64,000 nucleotides of DNA from Lonicera japonica (Eukaryota; Streptophyta; Magnoliopsida; Dipsacales; Caprifoliaceae): contig CM038464.1 of the NCBI GenBank assembly GCA_021464415.1, positions 3,472,001-3,536,000 on the forward strand. The letters run 5' to 3'. The first letter of the stretch is position 1. Each line of letters begins with the position of its first letter. This document shows positions 1 through 9,716 of the stretch, one piece after another. Both the position numbers and the translations under genes were made by a program. The notes under the pieces are model-generated. The model did no database searches. It was not told the DNA's origin and worked only from the letters and a program-made list of their open reading frames with translations.

Positions 1-1612
1 TGATCCACTGTTCTCTCGGTGATTGAGGAGACGGAGGATGAGGAGGAGGTTAGAGGACTTCAAAGAAGAAAGTCCAAGCAACCAATAGACGTCTTTGCAA
101 AAGGTGCTCTTATGAGCATTGCTCATTTACGCCAAATTTCCTTCTCGCCCCCTTCGAGTAAGTTTCTTCCTTCATCGAGCTCTTTTATCGCTCTCATGAA
201 GCTCTTCTCACTTGTCCTAACACGTGTTGTTTTGTTTATTGCAAACATATCTCTGGCAATCAACCTCGAGAGGGTGATTAAGAAGAAAAGAACTCTTCAA
301 AGAGGTCCTCCTGCTACCAAAAAGTCTAAGGCCAGTGAGGGGGTCTTTGTCCCTGTTTCCATCATTCCAGTACAAGAAGATGTGGCGCCAGCTCTTAACC
401 AAAGTGCGGAGGATGAATGAGGTGTCAGCTCATTTGTGGGGCTGATGATTGGTCCCCTCACAGCTCTCCATCCTCTAAGCCTGCAAGAAACAAGGTTGGA
501 GAGGGTCGAGGAGCTCCAAGACGAAAATATCCACGTCCTTTCGCCAGGCAGGACCTCTCCCATCAGGCCAGCTTATAAGCAGGTGGTTTTTGACTAGAAG
601 AACGTACAAGAGCTCGATCCTGTAGTAACTCAGAGGCAGTCTATCTTTAGAGGTGCGTCCAGCTCTGCTACCCCTAGAACCGATGGAGACGGATCAAAGT
701 TCTTCATCCCTGGGTTAATATTGCCCCCTTGGGTGAGGGCATACTCCAAAATGCGAGGAAAGTAGAGGTTGACTAAGTAGCTGATGAGTATGGTTATCAC
801 ATGAGTGAGGTAATATATTTACTCTTATTTTTCTTTTGTAACCTTATCTCCTCTGTCGAGCTCCCAATAATGGTATGTTCTTTGTCAAGCCATTTCCCTA
901 TTTTTTTTCACCCTTCATATAGCGAAGGAGGGAATAGGTTACTGGTCTCTTTCTGTTGAGTTGGAAAAATGTAAGAAGGACCTCAACGAGTTCCAAGGTG
1001 ATTTTAACAGGGTGTTAATCCGAGCCGATGGGGCAGAGAAAGAATCTGCGAGCTTGAGGGTCGTTCTGGAGGAGGCACAAAGGGCAGCCGAGCTCGAGCG
1101 CAAGGGGAGGGAGGAGGCCCAGTAGCTTATAGAGCTCGAGTGCGAAGGGAGAAAAGAGGTCAGCAATAACATCAAAGAGCTTCAGGCTGAACTCGATGCA
1201 AGAAAGATGAGTTGTCCTCTGTCTTTTATCAGCATGAGGCCTTGAAAAGTTAAGTCTCAGATGTGGAAAAGGAAGCTAAAGACCTCGGAGACTCTATGCC
1301 CGCCATTAAGCTTTAAGCCGTGGAGAGCTTCTGCGCCTAAGGAGACCGCTGCCCAAGATTAGTGATGCATATGTGGCTGGCTTCTTCAAATGCGAAGAGC
1401 TCGCTTTGAACCAACTTGATAACATCGATCAAGATCCCCATAGATGCAAACTCCTAACCTCGAGGCCAAGATTTTAGAGAAAATGGAGGACGTTCTAGTT
1501 ATCCTTCAGTTAATTAGGGATAAGGAGCCCAAACTTCTAGAGAAATTGGAGACTGAAAATCATTCGCCTTCTGGAGATAGAGTTGATGGTGGCGATGTGA
1601 GGGGTGCTTAGT
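1..1612 (+). pseudogene. antisense extra ORF of the Tat element, coiled-coil type (decayed)
   Basis: The plus strand shows plant-protein-like segments separated by stops and frameshifts. An acidic, Glu-rich N-terminal part (ORF 19-420) is followed from about 950 by a strongly heptad-like, Glu/Lys/Leu-rich segment (for example ELEKCKKDLNEF and KESASLRVVLEEAQRAAEL). A C-terminal part containing GFFKCEELALNQLD ends at a TAG near 1612. Long coiled coils of this kind are typical of one class of extra ORFs in Tat/Ogre-type retrotransposons. It runs antisense to the integrase remnant at 2560-3058, as expected for such an ORF. Many stops show it is dead. It is unlike the LOB-type antisense ORF of the related element at 27645-28465. 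Confidence 0.55.
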
Positions 1613-2290
1613 AAGATCAGTTTCTGTAATTTGTAGGATTTCTTGCTTTCTTTTTGTAATAGAAGTTTTAGGACCTCTATAATCGTTTCTCCTTATCAAT
1701 AAAATAAAGAAGTTCGCTATGAAAACTTTCTATTGCCTATTTTACGTTGCCTTAATTTTGATATTTTTCTTTTGTCTAAACTGTTATATGAAATGCAATG
1801 AGCTCTGTTGATACTCTAATGCCCTGACAACCTAAAAAAAGTGAAGCATAATTAAGCATGATAAACAACACGCCTCAAAATAGGTCTTAATTTGGGTTTT
1901 TTAGTACAAATGGAGGTTTTGTCACTTTGGTTAAGCTTAAGAGTCATGCCCCCTAGACTTTAAGCAAAGTGTATTGAGAGCTCTCAGATGTCATTTGGAC
2001 TCCTCAGTGTGTAAATATGCTCATTGAGACAATTGATTACTACACCAACCTCTTTAGAAGGGGAATTATTCAGTTATCAGCATGCCTGTATGAAGGTCCT
2101 TTTGTACTTGGTGAGTGACCTATATGGTGATAGGAATTTCTTTGAAGCTCTTGGTGTTTTAAAAGGAAAATTTGTACTTTTTGGCTAAGTTTTGAGTAGG
2201 GTCATTCCCCCTTCTGACTTAGGCAAATTCTAATAATTTTCTCATTTGTTATTAGGCTTCTTTAGTTGAAAAATTAATCTATACAAGGAG

Positions 2291-2427
2291 GTTTTTTGCA
2301 GAGTGCAAGTAAGCTCAATGAGTTGGGCACTTACTAAACTAACATCTTTGTAAGAGAATTTTTTGCAGAGTGCAAGTGAGCTCAGTGAGCTGAGTACTTA
2401 CTAAACTAACCTCTTTGTGAAAGAATT
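2291..2427. repeat. two tandem copies of a ~69-bp unit in the Tat 3' region
   Basis: Two adjacent units share TTTTGCAGAGTGCAAGT, AGCTCA, GAGC/GAGTT, ACTTACTAAACTAAC and CTTTGT, with about a dozen substitutions between them. They lie in the non-coding 3' region of the left-hand retroelement. The other Tat copy has related but single sequence near 27020-27070. Confidence 0.7.
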
Positions 2428-2559
2428 TTTGAATAGTGCACTTTACAAGCAATGAAGTACCGGAACAAATGTTTATATACATTTTTCTTGGAAACAACTA
2501 TTACAAAGGTACAATACATTTTAGCTCAATGATATTATCTCTTGAAGTGTTTCATATTC

Positions 2560-3058
2560 CATGATCTCATGAGCTCCATGCCATATACGGTCTTCAGATA
2601 GTAGGTACCAAGTTGGCTGACCTTGGTGACTACGTAGGGACTTTCACATTTAGCAGCAAGCTTACCATTTTCAAAAATTTTGGTGGCTAGGATGACCTTT
2701 CAGAGTACCAAGTTACCCACATTTAGACTTTTGTGTTTGACCATTTTATTGTAACTTTTGACTATGCTTTTTTTATAGGTCTGTTTTTTTATTCGAGCTT
2801 GCTTTCTTTTTTCTTCAAAGATATCTAAATTAGCCAGCATGCATTCCTCGTTACGAGCTGGATCATAATGGTTAATTGTATACGTTGGCACTCCTATCTC
2901 CACTGGAATGACTGCTTCAGTCCCATATATCAGAGAAAAAAGAGTTTTGCCGGTTGGACCTTGAATGGTGGTCCTGTAGGCCTATAGAACTAATGGGAGC
3001 TCTTTAGACTAATTTTCCTTGGCAGTATCGAGTTTTTTCTTCAACGAGCTCTGTAGAT
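2560..3058 (-). pseudogene. integrase C-terminal fragment of a Ty3/Gypsy element
   Basis: The minus strand encodes a fragment closely matching the integrase end of the element at 26180-26700. Shared strings include NHYDPARNEECMLANLD (compare NHHDPTRNNENLLANLD), then KRKQARIK and KSYNKMVKHKSLNVGNLVL. The end of the chromodomain-less C-terminus (GTYYL-like, 2560-2620) is also recognisable. The longest open stretch is 2700-2903, with frame breaks on either side. Catalytic residues lie outside the preserved part. It gives the orientation of the left-hand element. Confidence 0.8.
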
Positions 3059-3299
3059 TTACACCATCAATATTGATGCTCAACTCATGAATATGTGGAA
3101 CACATTGAGAGAAAAAATGGTATATATCACATTTACTTGCAAGAGGAATTAGGTAGTCCTGAAACCCAAACTCCATAACCAATTAAGTCACCGTTACCCT
3201 CAAAGTTGAAAGAACCTAGAAGTTCACCTAGGCTGCTTAATAAAACTTTCCAAACTTGTAACAGTAAGAAAAAAAAGGTAAAAATTATGTGATTTCTTT

Positions 3300-5730
3300 T
3301 ATTATAATTGATGAAGATAAGGACTGGGCCTTAGATAACTTAATTTAGTTTAGTGAACTCCTTAATGGGAGGGAAAACCAAGAAAGAAACCAACCAGAAA
3401 GCTCTAAGCAAAGTGAATTTAATCTAAATAGCCTTGAAAACATTGATGCTGAAGAGTGTTATCATTTTGCACATAGCAGTGAGACGTCCAGTGAATATGA
3501 GGGTGAAGAGAGTGAGGGGTCCAGTAAGGACGAAGGTATAAATAATGATAAAGACAAAAGAAAAATAACTGAGGAATAGTACAATGCATGTGAAAAACTT
3601 GACAACTTGTTTGAAAATGAGAAAAATAAACAGTTTTAAAAAATACCTAATAAATTACCTGAGTTACATGATGAAATGACCTGGCCCATAATGAAATATT
3701 GTAGAGAATACATGATGAGTTATTCCATTTGGAAAAAAATTGAATATAAACAGCAAAAGAACAATACTTTAAAGATCATTTTAGTTTGCAAGGACTTTAA
3801 TTGTAATTGGATGGTGTATGTTAGAGGGTTACCTAGGGAATAAACAGTAATGTTGAGAAGCATTAGGGGTAGTCATACATGTAAGTGTGATGAGAAAGAA
3901 AATAATGCAATGGCTCATGCAAGGTGGGTGACAAATGAGGTTAAGAAAAAGATAAGGAACCATAAAGATTTTAAGCCAGAAAATATGCAGCTTAAGATTT
4001 GGGAAAAGCATTTGGCTAAGGTTTCTTACAGTACAACTTATATAACTAAAGTGATGTGTCATGAGATGATATGGAGAGTCATGCAGATGGGTACAAGATA
4101 TACCCAGAAATTGCAAATCGCCTCTTGAAAAATAATCATGGCAATTAGTTCAATGGCTGAAAAATCCAGTAGACAACAGTTTTGTGTTTATTTGTGTTGT
4201 ATTTAAGGCCTCATTAGATGGATTTGTCTATGGGTGTAGGCTTATCATGGGGTTAAATGGTTCATTTTTTAAGAAGAAGTATGGTAGGGCTATATTGTTT
4301 GCTATGTCCTTAGATGGAAAAAATGGGTTGCTTCTTATAGCCATTTACATTTGTAGAAGAGGGTACTATAATACATGGAGTAACTTTCTGCACATCCTTA
4401 AGCCGTACTTAAAGAAACACAAGTTACCACTTATCTGCATGTCAGATAGGGCCAAAGGGTTAGTTAATGTTATCTATGAATTATTTTTTGAAAGTCTCCA
4501 TAAATGTTACTTTAGGCATATGTACAAGAATTTCAAAGATAATGGGAAAAGGGGTCTCACTTAGAAAAGTTAAGTTGGGAAGCTACAAAGGCTTATAAAA
4601 AAGACGAGCATGAGAGGTTGATGAAAAAATTATTGAAAGCCAACTCTGAAACACATAGTTGGTTGAATGTTGACCAAAAAGAACTGTGGGTGATGGCTTA
4701 TTTTGATACTACTTGCAAGTGTGAGCACATCACTAACAATTAGAGTGAATCCTTCAACAAGATGCTATTAGATTTAAGGGATATTCCACTTGTGAAGCTA
4801 GTTGATAAGTATACTATACTGGTCATACTTCTTTTGTATAAAAGAAGGTGTAACAGTCTAAACATGAAGCATAATTCTAATAGTGGAGGAAAAGATTGCA
4901 AATATGAAGAATGAATACAATAAATACACAACTCAATGATCAACATATATGGTTCATGTCGTAATAAACAAGTAGGGTATGACCTGGATGGTAGATCTTA
5001 ATAAAGGCACGTGCTCTTGTTGTAAGTGGCAACTATTTGGCTTTCCTTGTGTCATTGCCATAACAATTATCAATCCAAAAAGAGAGGACTGGAAGAGGTA
5101 ATTACTGGTCATGTCTCTTTTGTATAAAAAAATGTATAACAGTCTAAACATGGATGAAAATGGCCTAGTTCCAATAGAGGAGGAAAAGATTGCAAATATG
5201 AAGAAGGAATACAATAAATACACAACTCAAAGATCAATATCTATGGTTCATGTGGCAATAAACAAGCGGGGTGTGACCTGGATTTAATACTTGTTAATGC
5301 TTATTTGCTTTTGATTTTTGTACTTATTCTCTATATAGGTATTGTTATCTTATGTTCAGTGTGAAGGCATACATGACAGCTTTTGAGAATCATGTCACAC
5401 CAATGGAAGATTCACAATATTGGCCAAAGGTTTAATTTCTTGTTATTCTACACTTATTTGCTTTTTGATTTCTTGTTATTTTATACTTATTTACTTTTCC
5501 ACTTACCTTTACAATTTATTGTTATTTTATAAAGCCCTAACTTATAGTCACACCCCCGCCACTAAAAAGGCTTCCAAGTAGACCAAAAAACAATAGGATT
5601 CGAAGGCTCGATGAACCAACTACTGAAAAGAGAACCCAAAAGGAGTGCAGCAAATGTGTTGGGCCTGGTCATAATAAGAAAACTTGTAAAGGACTAGTAG
5701 ACATTGATGAAAGTGGAAGAAGAGATAAAG
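3300..5730 (+). pseudogene. Mutator-like (MULE) transposase pseudogene
   Basis: Plus-strand fragments follow MuDR/MULE transposase order. First come an acidic linker (3400-3600) and a MuDR N-terminal domain (ending CKDFNCNWMVYVRG, about 3785-3835). Next is the segment with HTCKCDEKENNAMAHARWV (3877-3935). The catalytic domain follows at 4184-4790, with GLNGSFFKKKYG, SDRAKGL and ESFNKMLLDLR. A SWIM-like segment (CSCCKWQLFGFPC, about 5010) comes next, then an exon-like block at 5345-5428 (AYMTAFENH, QYWPK) with a GT after it. Last are a proline-rich PPPLKRLPSRPK segment and a CCHC zinc knuckle (CSKCVGPGHNKKTC, about 5642). The first catalytic Asp of GLDG is Asn (4256-4258), the SWIM His is lost, and several stops interrupt the frame. 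The gene is clearly inactive. Confidence 0.85.
4816..5287. repeat. diverged ~175-bp direct duplication inside the MULE gene
   Basis: Bases 4816-4990 and 5102-5287 are direct copies. Both run from ACTGGTCAT through TAACAGTCTAAACATG, GATTGCAAATATGAAGAA and CAATAAATACACAACTCAA to TATGACCTGGAT or TGTGACCTGGAT. The copies flank the SWIM-coding segment. The second copy is closer to an open frame. A local duplication in the transposase gene is the simplest reading. Confidence 0.75.
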
Positions 5731-6254
5731 TAAACATGTTTTCTAGTACATTTTATTTGTTTAATTTAGTAGAGCATCCAGTAGACAATAGTTTAATAGT
5801 GCATTATGTCAAATTGAATATGTTTTCTCTTACTTTGTTAGTATAATAAGACTTATGACAGAGTATGGGGGCCTAGTTTGGATCCATAAACGTTTAGCAC
5901 CAAGGCCACAGCTCATAATCTTAGTACAACTAGTGGCAAAGACAAATTTAGGGCTACGAAGAAAAGCCTATGTGGCTACCAAAAAATGGAAAGGAGTGCA
6001 AAAGAAAGGAGAACAAGGAGGCAAGAAAATATTTAAACCACCTGCCATGTTCACACCACCACAAGGACTGTAATATTAAACAATCTCTCTCTATTTTTTT
6101 GTCATTGCAAACTATTGTAGTATAATACATCTTGCAAAACTCTATTTTTTTGTCATTGGCAAGGTGGATGTTTGTTTTTGGATATTACTTTTAAATATTA
6201 CTACTACAAAAGCATTTCTTATTATCATTCATTGCATTAATGATACCATACATC
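5731..6254 (+). other. MULE 3' sequence, no intact gene
   Basis: After the zinc knuckle there is a short 72-codon open frame (5855-6073) without recognisable domains, then AT-rich sequence with a CA-rich tract near 6260-6290. This is probably the remaining 3' part of the MULE. I did not find a convincing terminal inverted repeat. Confidence 0.35.
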
Positions 6255-6359
6255 ATAGTCACACACACACACATACACTCACACCATCCATTTCAATTTA
6301 GTCTCAAATTCATGACACAAACCATCAATAGTAACCTCTACCTTAACACTAACATTAAC

Positions 6360-8833
6360 TGTGACATCCCAAATCTTAAAATAAATATTTTAGCATCATT
6401 TAAACATGTTTAAGTATTGATTAATATTTACAATCATGTTTGTGCATTTGATAATATCAATTTATTCCTAATGTGTGGTGAATAGTGGAAATATGCATTT
6501 TGCCATGATGTTTGATTTTGTAGGAATAATGTGAGTTAGGTTTGTTTATATTATAAGAACTCATGTTAGAATAATAATTCATGAGGAACTTATTTGAAAA
6601 TAAAGTATGTAAGTGGATTTAGTTGTGTGAAATAGAAATAGAGAGAGTAGTGTGTAAATGGCATAATATATATGTGTATGATTGAATCAATTAATAATCT
6701 TGGAAATATAAGAGAAAATTGAGAGAAAAATAGGGAGAAGAAGAGAAAAACAAGGAGAAGAAGAGAAGAAGAGAAAAATAAGGAAAAATTAGAGAATTAA
6801 AGTTTGAAAAATTTAAATTATGCTATTTATGTTTTTATCATCCTTTTATTGTGTTTGTAGTAATTGAAATTGAAAAATTATGATTGAAAATGAAAGAACA
6901 TGGTTTGAGTTTGTTTCTTGGTGTTCTTGTGTGTTGTGATGATATAATTGGATTTTCTTGATCATGAAGAAATAATAATAGATGATATAAGTAAAAATCA
7001 TGCTAAAAATTTATAAGTTTTATAATTCTGGCAGATTGGTGCCACTGTGGGAGAATTGCTATAACTCCTTGTAGAAAATTTTGATTTCTGTATCGTAAAT
7101 TGTATTAAAAAGTAGACACACAGAGCTTTCCAAAAATATATGGTAGAGCACTTAGCTTTCAGTCAATTGGTACAGTTTAATCCATAAAGTTGGACTATTG
7201 CCATACGTTATATTCTGGACAACATACTTGTACTGAGTTGTTTTGTGAATATCCGATATTTTAGCGGTTGGATTATGCTCAAATTTTGGAATATTGTTAA
7301 TAAACATGTTATGTAACTACTATAAAAATTTAAAAATGATCGGAGAACATAAAGTACCTAGTTTGTGCAGGGGATTCAGACTGCACCTAATTCTGAAATG
7401 TTGTAATGTGTTGTAAATTAACAAGTGCATAAGGAGTATACATTTGTGTAATTGTTAGTGTATTTTTCACATTTATAAATGATTATATTGATGTATAATT
7501 GGAATATTAATTATGTTAGATTGGTAGGTAAGGAACAGAAACTTCTAACGCACCAAGAAAATAGAACTTAGAAACTACGTTGGTGTGGACTTGAGGTGAG
7601 TGTACTCACTTGAAATTTATATACATTTGAATGTATAAATGTGAAGGGTGGTGTGGAATATGTATGTTGATATTATCATGCTTGGTAAAGTGGAGTTGAG
7701 TCGTGACTTGATTGAAAGAAGAGTATGAAAAAGTACATCTGACGCCCATTATATATAGGGCTAGAGGATGTGTATATGGAATGGATGCTTGATGCCTAAT
7801 AATTGAGGCTATAGAGCGGTTATGTGTATGATACATCTGATACCTAGTATATATAGAGCTAAAGGATGAGTATATGGAATGGATGCTTGATGCCTAATAA
7901 TTAAGGCTATAGAGCTGTTATGTGTGTAATACATTTGATACCCAGTATATATAGAGTTAAATGATGGGTATATGGAATGGATGCTTGATGCCTAATAATT
8001 GAGGCTATAGAGCGGTTATGTGTGTAATACATCTGATGCCCAGTATAAATAGGGTTAGAGGATCGGTATATGGAATGAATGCTTGATACCTAATAATTGA
8101 GGTTATAGAGCGGTTATGTGTGTAATATATCTAATGCCCAGTATATATATAGGGCTAGAGGATGGGTATATGGAATGATACTTGATGCCTAATAATTGAT
8201 GCTATAGAGCGGTTATGTGTTTGATACATCTGATGCTCAATATATATAGGGCTAGAGGATGGGTATATGGTATGGATGTTTGATGCATAATAATTTAGGC
8301 TAAAGAGCGGTTACGTGTGTGGTACATCTGATGCCTTATATGATTGCTAGAGGATGTGAATTGAATGCGATTATATATGATATGTATATATATATATATA
8401 CTTTTACATATTACTATTGAAGAAAGTGGTGTATTGACTGAACCTATAACTCATACCTTTATATATGTTTCTCTTTACAGGTATCAAGAAGGGATGTCCA
8501 CTGTCAGGTTTAGGATGGGTGAGAATGTTTATAGAAAAAGACACTACGTCGTTTTTGTTTATTGTATATTTTGTCAATAAGTTAAGCACAAATAAATGAC
8601 AAGTTTTGAGATGTAAATATTTACTAGTTTTATCTCGGATACTTTGACTAGATATCCTTATATGTGTGTTAGTTGTGAATATTTGTTAGTATTATCTTTT
8701 TAAGACAATGTTGTTTAAAAAAGTAAATTATGGATATGAGATGATGTTGATTTTGGAAATGATAATATTATTATGTTCTCTTAATTTAATAGTATTTTTA
8801 AGTAAGTATTATTTTTGTTGTTCGAGTGTGACA
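6360..8833. mobile_element. solo LTR with 5-bp target duplication
   Basis: The segment starts TGTGACATCCCAAA and ends GAGTGTGACA, giving the TG...CA termini of an LTR with imperfect inverted ends. It is flanked on both sides by TTAAC (6355-6359 and 8834-8838), a perfect 5-bp target-site duplication. No internal coding region is present in its 2474 bp. The length and the TGTGACATCCC start resemble long LTRs of chromovirus-type Gypsy elements (Tekay/Del-like), which is an inference. It arose by LTR-LTR recombination after insertion into an older minus-strand coding sequence. Confidence 0.85.
7725..8350. repeat. ~100-bp subrepeats within the solo LTR (about 6 copies)
   Basis: The unit contains ACATCTGATGCCCAGTATAT, GGGCTAGAGGATGGGTATAT, GAATGGATGCTTGATGCC and GGCTATAGAGCGGTTATG. 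Copies recur at about 7740, 7840, 7940, 8030, 8130 and 8225, with a truncated copy to 8350. Divergence between copies is moderate. Internal tandem repeats are common in long plant LTRs. Confidence 0.85.
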
Positions 8834-9150
8834 TTAACCTTTTTAGGCTTAGACTTAAGCTTAGCATCATATAATCACTACAAAGAACCACACTGTAAAC
8901 ACTTTGATAATTTTTATCCATAACTTTTCTCTTGCCTAAATGTCCATAGCTTTTTTGTACCTTGGTAACTAAATGGATAAGGACTGTCTTTCCATGGATA
9001 GCTCCTTACCCAGTGATCACTTTCTCCATACTGAAAACAACCTTCACTTGTAGTAGATGATGAGCATTTCCACCCACCCATTGCCAAGGACTGTCTTCAC
9101 TTGTTGTTTCTTCACTTGTGATATTGTTGTTTTGAGTTTGTGATGAATGC

Positions 9151-9716
9151 GAATGTGAATGAGACTTTATATACTGAAAATAATGTGGTTGGTTATTGAA
9201 CTTATTGTAATATTGGCTTGGTGAATTAATTGTGGTTTGGTGGACTTATTGTAGTTATTTTTCAATATTAAAATATGATTAGTTTATGCTAAACATGGAT
9301 GTGTTAGTTAAAATTTTTTATTCTGATATTTTTTCCAAGTATAAAGGAAGAGGGCAATAAATAAAAGGGCAAAGCAAGTATATTATTTTATTTATTTCGT
9401 TTACTTTTTCGACATTATAACTAACATAATTGTAAAATTTAAACCCCAGGGCCCAAAGAATTAAAACAACATATCCTTAATTTAACATTACCAAAATTAT
9501 GCACCCAATTTACTCCGTTATTCGACCCGCCTAACAAAAGCGGGTTTCTGAATTCTGATCTATTATTATTAATTTATTATTGTTATATATACATACAGAA
9601 GATACAGGCTCTCTATCTATCTGAGGAAGCAAGTGTGGGGGAGTTTTGATTCGAGTTGTTCGATTTTCACCGTCGGAAAAAGAAGTGGGGTTACTGCCGG
9701 CCGGCGAGGGTAATAA
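9151..9716 (+). promoter_or_regulatory. upstream region and likely promoter of the 9717 gene
   Basis: This is AT-rich DNA with no coding signal. A TATATATA box at 9584-9591 lies about 130 bases before the ATG at 9717. It is followed by a CT-rich leader (CTCTCTATCTATCTGAGG) consistent with a plant 5' UTR. The transcription start is inferred, not seen. Confidence 0.45.

Larger units (their letters stand above)
1..3058 (-). mobile_element. 3' portion of a degenerate Tat-type Ty3/Gypsy retrotransposon
   Basis: Read on the minus strand, this stretch follows the same order as the better preserved element at 20339-30026: integrase C-terminus (about 3058 to 2560), a 3' untranslated stretch (about 2460 to 2050), then an extra ORF in antisense to gag-pol (plus strand, 1-1612). 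The 2150-2280 stretch is recognisably similar, inverted, to 26820-26960. The LTR on its 3' side would lie left of base 1. Homology to the other element stops abruptly near 3058, so everything upstream of the last integrase third is missing. Membership of the same family is seen directly. Assignment to the Tat lineage rests on the better preserved copy. Confidence 0.75.
6255..9150 (-). pseudogene. zinc-knuckle protein pseudogene split by a solo LTR
   Basis: On the minus strand, about 9090 to 8839 reads CFQYGESDHWVRSYPW, KDSPY, GTKKLWTFRQEKSYG and KCLQCGSL, then DAKLKSKPKK. After the LTR (6360-8833) and its duplicated target are skipped, the same frame resumes at 6359 with VNVSVKVEVTIDGLCHEFE and ends at a stop near 6283. 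The first motif looks like a CCHC knuckle whose second Cys has become Tyr. Three in-frame stops lie in the longer part. Identity is uncertain. The split itself is seen directly, because the frame joins cleanly across the insertion. Confidence 0.55.

Noticed and set aside
3054..3069. TAGATTTACACCATCA resembling the end of the Tat LTR at 30009-30026
   Set aside because: Only 16 bases with a 2-base gap, on the strand opposite to the adjacent element; too short to claim an LTR end.
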